NCBI GenBank assembly: GCA_963806495.1
Contig: CAWDYA010000001.1
Location: 124,001-188,000, forward strand
Direction: 5' to 3'
Length of the DNA: 64,000 nt
From: CAWDYA01 sp963806495
Lineage (GTDB): Bacteria > Acidobacteriota > Polarisedimenticolia > JACPZX01 > DASXTC01
Each line of letters starts with the position of its first letter. Position 1 is the stretch's first letter. A program made the position numbers and the translations under genes. Under the pieces are notes generated by a model that saw nothing but the letters and a program-made list of their open reading frames with translations, was not told the origin of the DNA and did no database searches. Of this stretch, positions 36,980 to 45,003 are shown piece after piece.

Positions 36980-37016
36980 CCGGCCGGGGCGAAACAGGCG
37001 TCCTCGCCCCGGCCGG
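36980..37016. terminator. Bidirectional hairpin terminator between convergent genes
   Basis: Perfect 13-bp stem, CCGGCCGGGGCGA pairing with TCGCCCCGGCCGG across an 11-nt loop, between the stop codons of two convergent genes. It lacks a long T-run, so it may rely on stem strength or Rho. Confidence 0.7.
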
Positions 37017-37023
37017 CGACACC

Positions 37024-38016
37024 CTACACGAGACTCCAGTCGGTGTGCGGCGCGCCGTTCTTCACCAGCCAGCCGTACAGCAGCGTCCCGTATCCGACCG
37101 CCTTCATCCTCTCGGTGCGGTAGAACGGCTGGAGCATCCGGTGCAGCTTCGGCAGGTTGTAGAACGGGACGCGCGGGAAGTAATGGTGCTCGAGGTGGAA
37201 GTTGGACCACAGGAAGGCGAAGTTCCAGAACAGCGACGACTTCACCAGCGTGCTCCACTGCGCCGGGTTGGACGGATTGACGTAGTAATGCTGCCCGAGT
37301 CGGTTGAGCGCGAAAGCGATCGGGAAGATCAGGAAGTAGGGCACGACGTAGACACGCGCCATGATCGCCGCACCCATCGTGAGTCCGATCGTCGTCATGA
37401 TGGTGAGGTGGCCGAGAATCGTCAGGTTTCTCTCAAAGGCGATCCGCCGCTGCAGCGCCTCGGGGTAGGTCGACGCCTCGCTGCGCGCCGCCCGGAAGTA
37501 GATCGGGAACAGCGCCGGCGTGAAGTAGAGCGCCTTGTACCAGCGCGCGTTGCGCTTCGGCGACAGATGGAAGCGCTTCGGATCCTCGGTGGGCGATCCC
37601 AGGTTGTCGTGATGATCGAGATGCCACCGGGTGAACTGCAGGTGCGAGATGCCGCTCGGAAACGCGTACAGCACGCCGAGCAGACGCGTCATCCATGATC
37701 GGTGCCGGTTGACGACGGCGTCATGCACCACCTCGTGCAGCAGCACCGTGAAGTTGAAGATGGTGAACCCCTGGATGAAGGCGAACGGGATCCAGATAAG
37801 GGGGTTGGAAAAGCGCACCAGCATGAAGGTGCTCACCGCGAGCAGGACCACCTGCCGCGCCACCACCAGGAAGTGGCGCGCCGCCGACCGCTCGTGCAGC
37901 CGCCTGAGCTCTTCGCGAGGCAGCGCTGCAGTGAGCTTCTGCCTCAGCACCCGCGTGGTGCGCGGGTAGTGATGGCTCTTGAGGGGGCTGAGAGTGCTGA
38001 CGGCAACGGCTTCCAT
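37024..38016 (-). CDS. Membrane fatty-acid desaturase/hydroxylase
   Basis: 330 residues. Three His boxes of the membrane desaturase superfamily: HEVVHD at 94-99, HLDHH at 132-136 and HLEHH at 274-278 (FHLEHHYFPRVP), with an extra His in GQHYYVNP; four to five hydrophobic helices between them. The di-iron site is complete. Either acyl-lipid desaturation or carotenoid ketolation/hydroxylation is possible. ATG 38016 is favoured because a promoter puts +1 at that codon (leaderless). Confidence 0.87.
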   Translation of the reverse strand: MEAVAVSTLSPLKSHHYPRTTRVLRQKLTAALPREELRRLHERSAARHFLVVARQVVLLAVSTFMLVRFSNPLIWIPFAFIQGFTIFNFTVLLHEVVHDAVVNRHRSWMTRLLGVLYAFPSGISHLQFTRWHLDHHDNLGSPTEDPKRFHLSPKRNARWYKALYFTPALFPIYFRAARSEASTYPEALQRRIAFERNLTILGHLTIMTTIGLTMGAAIMARVYVVPYFLIFPIAFALNRLGQHYYVNPSNPAQWSTLVKSSLFWNFAFLWSNFHLEHHYFPRVPFYNLPKLHRMLQPFYRTERMKAVGYGTLLYGWLVKNGAPHTDWSLV

Positions 38017-38023
38017 GACGCAC

Positions 38024-38052
38024 ATATTACGGGCATCCGCGCTTCTCCGCAA
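38024..38052 (-). promoter_or_regulatory. Leaderless promoter of the desaturase gene
   Basis: Minus strand TTGCGG (38047-38052), 17 nt, TAATAT (38024-38029), then 7 nt to ATG 38016. No Shine-Dalgarno sequence precedes the ATG, consistent with a leaderless mRNA. Confidence 0.55.
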
Positions 38053-38133
38053 GACAAGTCCTTTCCATATGGTAGTTTGCGCATGCTGTCCGAATGTCGC
38101 CCGTTTATTGGTGTTAGTCAATCCACTTGTCGG

Positions 38134-38162
38134 TTGAACGTCGGCACCGGGTAGGGTATCTT
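38134..38162 (+). promoter_or_regulatory. Probable promoter for the 322-residue unknown protein
   Basis: TTGAAC (38134-38139), 17-nt spacer, TATCTT (38157-38162). It implies a ~170-nt GC-rich leader before ATG 38342. The rest of the 38017-38341 interval shows no gene. Confidence 0.45.
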
Positions 38163-38341
38163 TCCTTCGCGGCCGGGTCACCGGGAAAGGCCGTGTATGC
38201 AGGCACTTCGGGCCGCCCCGGCGCCATGGCGCGGCCGGGCGCCGCGTCATCGGCGGCGCTGCGGGACACCGCCGGAGGGCGCGTCCTTTCGTCGGGGCCC
38301 CGGAGCCCGCCGCTGGGCGGGATGAGAGGAGGGCACCCTCC

Positions 38342-39310
38342 ATGGTCGACGACACCACCCGGATCCCGTCCGATGCGTTCGAGCGGATCCTGCAGCTCGC
38401 CGTGATCCGCCCCGCCGGCCGGAGATACCGCGGCGAGCCGGCAAGACAGGTGGCGGTGCTGAAGTACCTGCGCGACGCGGGCCGCCCCGTCCCGTACGAC
38501 GAGTTGCACGAGCACCTGCGCGCCGGCGGCGTGCTGCGCAGCCAGCGCGACGACGAGGCGTCGCGGCGCAAGGCGATCGGTCAGGCGGTCGAGGCGATCA
38601 ACGTGAAGCTCGGCACGTTCTTCTTCCTTGTCCGGGACGTGCGCCTGCTCGACGAGATGTTCCGCATCCAGGTGCACGGCGAGGAGCCGTCGCGCCCGGC
38701 CTACTCGCTGCAGGACTTCTTCGAGGTGCGCAAGCTGAGCGGCGTGCGCTTCTATGCCACGATGGACGATCCCGCGGGCGGCATCACCCGCGAGATGCTC
38801 GAGCTGGTGACCGAGGTGCGCCCGCACCGCATCGACATGATGGCCCCTTCCCTCGAGTCGTTCTTCGGCAACCCGGAGTTTCGCGGCATGCTCACGCGGA
38901 ACCTGTCGGCGCCGGGCGCCCCCGCCGACGCCCGCGCGCGGCTCCTGCTGCTGAACCCCGATTCGCCCGCAGCCGAGCGCCTCGCCGCCCAGGAGCGTGA
39001 CGAGTCGCCGCTGATGGGCGACCTGCGCGAACGGATCCGGGCCACGCTGGCCCACGCCGGCGAGGTCGCCTCCGCCATGCCCGCGAACCACCGCGACCGC
39101 TTCGAGGTGCGCCTCTCGGACGAGGCTCCCCTGTGGCGTTTCCGGATGATCTTCCTGCCGGAGGTGCTGCACCTGCGGCTCTCGGCGCCCGGTGGCGCGG
39201 GCCAGACCCTCATCAAGCTCGGCGTTTCCAGCGCGCTGTATACCAGCCTGCGAGACGTGTTCGAGCAGCGCTGGCAGGCGGCCGCCGGGCGGCCCGCAGC
39301 GCGATCCTGA
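38342..39310 (+). CDS. Unknown protein with N-terminal winged-helix-like region
   Basis: 322 residues, uninterrupted. The N-terminal ~95 residues (VAVLKYLRDAGRPVPYDELH, EHLRAGGVLRSQRDDEASRR, AIGQAVEAINVKLG) look like a winged-helix DNA-binding or transcriptional-response fold. The C-terminal part, with RLLLLNPDSPAAERLAAQE and PLWRFRMIFLPEVLHLRLS, recalls the DUF5919/PLD-like sensor segments attached to HTH proteins in other bacteria. Neither half is certain. No obvious operon partner; nrdJ follows with its own promoter. Confidence 0.6.
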   Translation: MVDDTTRIPSDAFERILQLAVIRPAGRRYRGEPARQVAVLKYLRDAGRPVPYDELHEHLRAGGVLRSQRDDEASRRKAIGQAVEAINVKLGTFFFLVRDVRLLDEMFRIQVHGEEPSRPAYSLQDFFEVRKLSGVRFYATMDDPAGGITREMLELVTEVRPHRIDMMAPSLESFFGNPEFRGMLTRNLSAPGAPADARARLLLLNPDSPAAERLAAQERDESPLMGDLRERIRATLAHAGEVASAMPANHRDRFEVRLSDEAPLWRFRMIFLPEVLHLRLSAPGGAGQTLIKLGVSSALYTSLRDVFEQRWQAAAGRPAARS

Positions 39311-39363
39311 GACCCCACCTAACCCACGCCAGGCAAGGGTTTGAGCAGGTTGATTTTTATCCC

Positions 39364-39416
39364 TTGACAGCACAAGATGTCGTGGTAGAGTCGTTTTCCG
39401 CCTCCCAGATGTTGCA
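39364..39416 (+). promoter_or_regulatory. nrdJ promoter with two NrdR-box-like sites
   Basis: TTGACA (39364-39369), 16 nt, TAGAGT (39386-39391). Between the hexamers is CACAAGATGTCGTG (39371-39384), close to the NrdR-box pattern. A second, weaker copy TCCCAGATGTTGCA lies at 39403-39416. The shared AGATGT cores are exactly 32 bp apart, the about three-helical-turn spacing known for paired NrdR boxes. Repression of nrdJ by NrdR is therefore likely. Confidence 0.65.
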
Positions 39417-39623
39417 TCGACGGCTTGCGGGAGACGGTCGGAGGTCGGGCGGGTTTCCGGCGCCCGGCAGACTCGAAACGGCTCTCTCGGGAGCCCCCAT
39501 CCTGCGGGTTTTTCCTTAAAGTCCGGCACCCTTCGGGGCGTGAAGCGGCGCATGCGCCGCGCGGGCTTTTTTTCCCCGTGGGCTTGTTAATTTCTTGTTT
39601 CTACTCCTTGGAGGAAGGCTCAA
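39395..39623 (+). ncRNA. Structured 5' leader RNA of nrdJ
   Basis: About 225 nt without coding sequence between promoter and ATG 39624. Predicted elements: an 8-bp GU-tolerant stem (GTCGGGCG with CGCCCGGC, about 39448-39472), a GGCTC/GAGCC hairpin (39479-39494), a short U-run, then a three-way junction with terminal U-run. The ATG follows GGAGGAAGG. No cobalamin-riboswitch box is evident, so if it senses a ligand it is of another class. Confidence 0.5.
39518..39573 (+). terminator. Three-way-junction terminator-like structure upstream of nrdJ
   Basis: Closing helix AAAGTCCG (39518-39525) with CGGGCTTT (39562-39569). It encloses a CCC-TTCG-GGG tetraloop hairpin and the perfect hairpin GCGGCG-CATG-CGCCGC (39545-39560), followed by seven T. 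Located ~50 nt before the start codon, where it could attenuate nrdJ transcription. Confidence 0.6.
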
Positions 39624-42600
39624 ATGAGGATCGAGCGGCGGTTCACCCGTGCGGGGCATGATCCCTACGAAGGGATCGAGTTCGCCACCAGGGATTCACG
39701 CATCACGAATCCGGACGGGTCGCTCGTCTTCGAAGCAAAAGGCATAAAGATGCCGGCCTCCTGGTCGCAGGTCGCGGTCGACATCCTGGCGCAGAAGTAT
39801 TTCCGCAAGGCCGGCGTGCCGAGCCGCGTCAAGCCGGTCGACGAGTACGGCGTGCCCGCCTGGCTGCGCCGCTCGGTGCCCGACGAGGAGGCGCTCGCCC
39901 AGCTTCCCGAGTCGGAGCGCTACGGGATGGAGCGTGACGCGCGCGACGTGTTCCGCCGTCTCGCCGGCTGCTGGACCTACTGGGGCTACCGTCACGGGTA
40001 CTTCGACACCGAGGACGACGCCCTGTGTTTCTACGAAGAGACGCTGCACATGTTCGCGGCGCAGATGGCCTCTCCCAACTCGCCGCAGTGGTTCAACACC
40101 GGGCTGCACTGGGCGTACGGGATCGACGGCCCCGCGCAGGGGCATTACTTCGTCGACCAGGCCACCGGAGAGGTCAAGAAATCGGCCTCGGCATACGAGC
40201 ATCCGCAGCCGCACGCCTGCCAGCCTTACGACGCGCTGGTCAGCACGCCGCGGGGACTTTTCGCGATCGGGGAAATCGTCGAGAAGAACCTGGTCGATTC
40301 TGGAGGTGTACGACCGCGAGGGGACCACCCGGGTGACCGCAGTGAAGAGCAACGGCGAGAAGCCGGTGCTGCGCGTGTTGCTCTCGAACGGCAACTACGT
40401 CGAGGCCACTGCGGACCATCTCGTCTGGGCGGCCTCGGCCGATGCCCCCGCCGGGCGCGGTTATCGTTTCATCGAGGTGGGCGCGCTGGAGCCCGGAATG
40501 CGGCTCCTGCAGCGGACCGACACGGATGTCCGACCGGCATCATCGGACGACTCCCGAGAAGTGAGCGAAGCGATTCTGGCCGGATGGCTGCAGGGCGACG
40601 GCTTCGTCGGGCAGTACCGGGAAGGAACCAACCGTATCGCTGACCCTCGAATTCATGACCTGCAACGACGAGGAATACGAATTCCTGCTGCCTCATGTCG
40701 AGAGGATCTTCGAGGGAGTGCGCCGACATGTCCGGTTGGCCGAGACCGTATCAACGGATCTGATCGTCAGGCGGATCCGGCTGTACGGTGAGCCCCTTCG
40801 TGAGTTCATCGAGAAATACGATCTGATGGCGAGGGGGCTGGACATGCGCGTTCCCGGGGCGGTGCGCACGGGCGGATCTCACGTCGCGTCAGCCTACCTC
40901 ATGGCGTTGTTCCAGGCCGACGGCACGGTGAGGGCCCATTCCGGAGAGAACGACTCGTTCGACGTCGTGCTCGGATTCGATCTCCGATCGGATGATCGGG
41001 GACGTCCAGCGTCTTCTCGCCAATATGGGAATCTAACTCTCGCCTCACCCCGTGCACCGACTCGCGGGAGAACCGCCGTGTCTACTGGCAGCTCTCGATC
41101 GGCTACAAGAGCGCCAGGGAGAAGTTCGCCGAGGCCATCGGCTTCGTCTCGTCTGACAAGAGGGACAAACTCGCCGCTTCGATCCACGCCGCCGTTCGTG
41201 GCAAGTCGATCCCGCCGGCACGGCACGAGACCATCACCCGGGTGGAGTACCTCGGTGTCCAGCCCGTCTTCGACATCCAGACCGCCAGCGGCAACTACCT
41301 GTCCGGCAATGTCGTCGTGCACAACTGTTTCATCCAGTCGGTGTCCGACGATCTGGTGAACGACGGCGGCATCATGGATCTGTGGACGCGCGAGGCGCGG
41401 CTGTTCAAGTACGGCTCAGGCACCGGCACCAACTTCTCGCGCCTGCGGGGCGAGGGCGAGCCGCTGTCGGGCGGCGGCACGCTCCTCCGGGCTGATGTCG
41501 TTCCTGCGGATCGGCGACCGGGCGGCCGGCGCCATCAAGAGCGGCGGCACCACGCGCCGCGCCGCCAAGATGGTGTGCCTCGACATCGACCATCCCGACA
41601 TCGAGGAGTTCATCAACTGGAAGGTGCTCGAGGAGCAGAAGGTGGCGGCCCTCGTCGCGGGCAGCCGGCTCCACAACAGGCATCTCAACGCGATCATCCG
41701 CGCCTGCCACGAAGGGCTCAAGCGGACCAACCCGGCCGCACCGGTCAACGGCGAGCGGTTCGACCCGAAGGAGAACACCGCCCTGCGGCGCGCCATCCGT
41801 GAGGCGCGCAAGGCCTGCGTCCCGGAAAACTACATCCTGCGCGTGATCGAGCTGGCGCGTCAGGGATACAAGGCGATACCGCTTCGAGGAGTACGACACG
41901 AAGTGGGACGGCAAGGCGTACGGCACCGTCTCGGGTCAGAACTCCAACAACTCGGTGCGCCTGACCAACGCCTTCCTCGAGGCCGTGGAGGCGGACGGCG
42001 ACTGGAACATGACGCGCCGCACCGACGGCAGGATTCGCCACACGCGTCAAGGCGCGCGATCTGTGGGAGCAGATCTGCTTCGCCGCGTGGGCGTGCGCCG
42101 ATCCCGGGCTGCAGTTCGACACCACGATCAACGAATGGCACACCTGCCCCGAGGACGGCCGGATCAACGCCTCGAACCCCTGCTCCGAGTACATGTTCCT
42201 GGACGACACGGCCTGCAACCTGGCGTCGCTCAACCTGATGAAGTTCCTACGAGCAGGACGGCCAACCGTTCGACATCGAGCGGCTTCCGGCACGCGATCG
42301 CGTCTGTGGACGGTCGTGCTCGAGATCTCGGTGCTGATGGCGCAGTTCCCGTCGCGAAGCATCGCCGAGCTGCGCTACGAGTTCCGCACGCTCGGTCTCG
42401 GCTACGCCAACATCGGCACGATGCTGATGGTCTCGGGCATCCCGTACGACTCCGCACAGGCGCGGGCGATCTGCGGCGCCATCGACATCGATACTGTGCG
42501 GCGACGCTACGCCACCTCGGCCGAGATGGCCAAGGAGCTCGGGCCGTTCCCCGGCTTCCACGCCAACCGGCAGCACATGCTGCGCGTCATCCGCAACCAC

Positions 42601-44488
42601 CGCCGCGCCGCCTACAACGCGGCGCCGTCGGAGTACGAGGCGCTGACGATCGCCCCGCACGGGCATCGACCCAGCGGTACTGCCCCGAGGAGCTGCATCG
42701 GGCCGCCCGGCAGGCGTGGGACACGCGCGCTCGAGCTGGGCGAGCGGTACGGATACCGCAACGCGCAGACCACCGTCATCGCGCCGACCGGCACGATCGG
42801 CCTGGTCATGGACTGCGACACCACCGGGATCGAGCCCGACTTCGCGCTGGTGAAATTCAAGAAGCTGGCGGGCGGCGGGTACTTCAAGATCATCAACCAG
42901 TCGGTGCCGGCCGCGCTGAGGAACCTCGGCTACGACACCGCGCAGATCGACGCCATCGTCACCTGGTGCGTGGGCACCGGCCGGCTGGAAGGCGCGCCGC
43001 ACGTCAACCGCGAGAGCCTCAAGGCGCACGGGTTCGACGACGACGCGCTCGACAAGGTGGACGCCGCCCTGCCCACGGCGTTCGAGCATGCAGTTCGCCT
43101 TCAACCGGTTCGTGCTCGGCGACGAGTTCTGCACGAAGACGCTCGGGTTCAGCAAGGAGGAGATCAACGACTTCGGCTTCAACATGCTCGAGTCGCTGGG
43201 CTTCACGAAGGAGCAGATCGACGAGGCGAACGACACGATCTGCGGACGCATGACGATCGAGGGGGCGCCCGGCCTGCGCGAGGAGCACCTGCCGGTGTTC
43301 GACTGCGCGAACCGGTGCGGCAAGTACGGCCGGCGGTACATCCACCACACGGCCCACATCAGGATGATGGCGGCCGCGCAGCCGTTCATCAGCGGGGCGA
43401 TCTCCAAGACGATCAACATGCCGTCGAGCGCGACCGTGGCGGAAATCCGCGACGCCTACATGCAGTCCTGGAAGCTCATGCTCAAGGCCAACGCGCTGTA
43501 CCGCGACGGCAGCAAGCTGAGCCAGCCGCTCAGCTCCACCGCCACCGAGTGGCTCTTCGCCGACACCGACGAGGAAGCGGAAGAAGCGCCGGCGCTCGCC
43601 GCCAAGGGCGCGGGAGCGGACGCCGGGCAGGTGGAGATGGTACCCGCGGACCACGTCAAGATCGCGGAGCGGGTCATCCATCGCTACATCCACTCCCGCC
43701 GGCGGCTGCCCGATCGGCGCAGCGGCTACACCCAGAAGGCGGTCATCGGGCACCACAAGGTGTACCTGCGCACCGGCGAGTACGAGGACGGCCAGCTCGG
43801 CGAGATCTTCCTCGACATGCACAAGGAAGGCGCCGCCTTCCGGAGCCTCATGAACTGCTTCGCCATCGCGATCTCGCTCGGGCTGCAGCACGGTGTTCCG
43901 CTCGACGAGTTCGTCGACGCCTTCGTGTTCGTCCGGTTCGAGCCGAACGGCATCGTGGCGGGCAATCCCCACATCAAGATGACCACCTCGGTCATCGACT
44001 ACGTGTTCCGCGAGCTGGCGATCACCTACCTCGGCCGGTCCGACCTGGCGCAGGTGACGAGCGAGGATCTTCGCGGCGACACAACGGGCCGCCCCGACAA
44101 GGAGCCGGAGTTCGACGAGGACAAGGCGGAGTTCATCACGGAGCGCGTGGTCGAGTACGACGAAGAGGCGACCCGGATGGAGGTGCCGCGCACCCGGCAC
44201 CTCAAGGTCGGCTTCGTCACCGGCGACACCGACAGCTCCGCCGACGGCCTGCAGACGACAGGCGCCGCCACCGGGCCCGTCATGGTGGCGCAGCCTCACA
44301 CCCGCGCCACCGCTGTCTCGCTCGGCATGCCCGCCGCAGCCGGCCTGCACGAGGGCGAGCTGGTGCGTCAGGCGCGCATCAAGGGGTACGAAGGCGATCC
44401 GTGCGTCGAATGCGGCCAGTTCACCATGGTCCGCAACGGCACCTGCCTGAAGTGCGTCTCCTGCGGGGCGACCAGCGGCTGTTCGTGA
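39624..44488 (+). CDS. nrdJ: Adenosylcobalamin-dependent (class II) ribonucleotide reductase, intein-interrupted and frameshifted
   Basis: After intein removal about 1,250 residues, the size of long class II enzymes. N-extein 39624-40217: PASWSQVAVDILAQKYFRKA, MASPNSPQWFNTGLHWAYG, ending EHPQPHA. C-extein from 41326: CFIQSVSDDLVNDGGIMDLW, LFKYGSGTGTNFSRLRGEGE, IKSGGTTRRAAKMVCLDIDH, NSNNSVRLTNAFLEAV, the active-site NPCSEYMFLDDTACNLASLN (thiyl Cys and Glu), then GTIGLVMDCDTTGIEPDFAL and a Cys-rich C-terminus (CVECG, CLKCVSCG) that recycles the active-site disulphide. At least six shifts in the C-extein (near 41490, 41880, 42040, 42250, 42290, 42660, 43088) look like sequence errors. Makes dNDP/dNTP; B12 as radical source. 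Confidence 0.9.
40218..41325 (+). mobile_element. LAGLIDADG-type intein in NrdJ
   Basis: Begins with Cys1 (CQPYDALVSTPRGLFAIGEI), block B has the T-x-x-H of EATADHLVW, and the end is VFDIQTASGNYLSGNVVVHN followed by +1 Cys, so all class-1 splice residues (C1, block-B H, terminal HN, C+1) are present. Two homing-endonuclease motifs: ILAGWLQGDGFVG and YLMALFQADGTV. About 369 residues with shifts near 40300, 40630 and 40990. Insertion is at PHA|CFIQSV, an active-site cysteine region of the host enzyme. Confidence 0.93.
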
Positions 44489-44571
44489 CACGGGGCGCCG
44501 GGCGCCCGGCGACTCTCCTCCCTCGGGTGTGGGCTACAATGAAGGTGTAGCGGCCCGAAGGAGGACCTCCC

Positions 44572-45003
44572 ATGAACCAGATGCTCGTGCGCGACCTCAT
44601 GACCCCCGATGTGTTCACGCTCAAGGCCGATGACAACCTGACCAGCCTGTACGACCTGATGGACGCCGAGCACGTCCGTCACATCCCGGTGGTGGACGAG
44701 GACGGCCGCCTCGTCGGGCTGGTGACGCACCGCGATCTGCTTCGCGGCGCGCTGGCGAGCGAGGAGGACCTGCCGGTCAGCGTGCAGCGCGATCTCCTGC
44801 GGCGCACCCGGGTCCGCGAGATCATGATCGAGGACGTCGAGACGATCGCGCCGGACAAGAGCGTCCAGGAGGCGGCGCAGGTGATGCTCGACTACAAGTA
44901 CGGCTGTCTGCCGGTGTTGGAGGACGGGCGCCTGGTCGGGATCATCACCGAGGCGGACTTCGTCCGCTGCCTGTCCGACCTGACCGCGAAAGCCTCGCGC
45001 TAG
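44572..45003 (+). CDS. Tandem-CBS-domain protein
   Basis: 143 residues; ATG after AAGGAGGACCTCCC. Two CBS motifs: LVRDLMTPDVFTLKADDNLT with HIPVVDEDGRLVGLVTHRDL, and REIMIEDVETIAPDKSVQEA with CLPVLEDGRLVGIITEADFV. Together they form one Bateman module that binds adenine nucleotides or SAM. Stand-alone CBS proteins act as energy sensors. TACAAT lies upstream at ~44534. Its end overlaps the convergent kinase gene by 4 nt. Confidence 0.92.
   Translation: MNQMLVRDLMTPDVFTLKADDNLTSLYDLMDAEHVRHIPVVDEDGRLVGLVTHRDLLRGALASEEDLPVSVQRDLLRRTRVREIMIEDVETIAPDKSVQEAAQVMLDYKYGCLPVLEDGRLVGIITEADFVRCLSDLTAKASR

Noticed and set aside
39395..39623. Canonical cobalamin riboswitch
   Set aside because: The conserved cobalamin box and the GGTG core could not be found, although the downstream gene is B12-dependent.
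39624..44488. Programmed frameshifting in nrdJ
   Set aside because: At least nine shifts in both directions without slippery-site pattern; sequence error is simpler.
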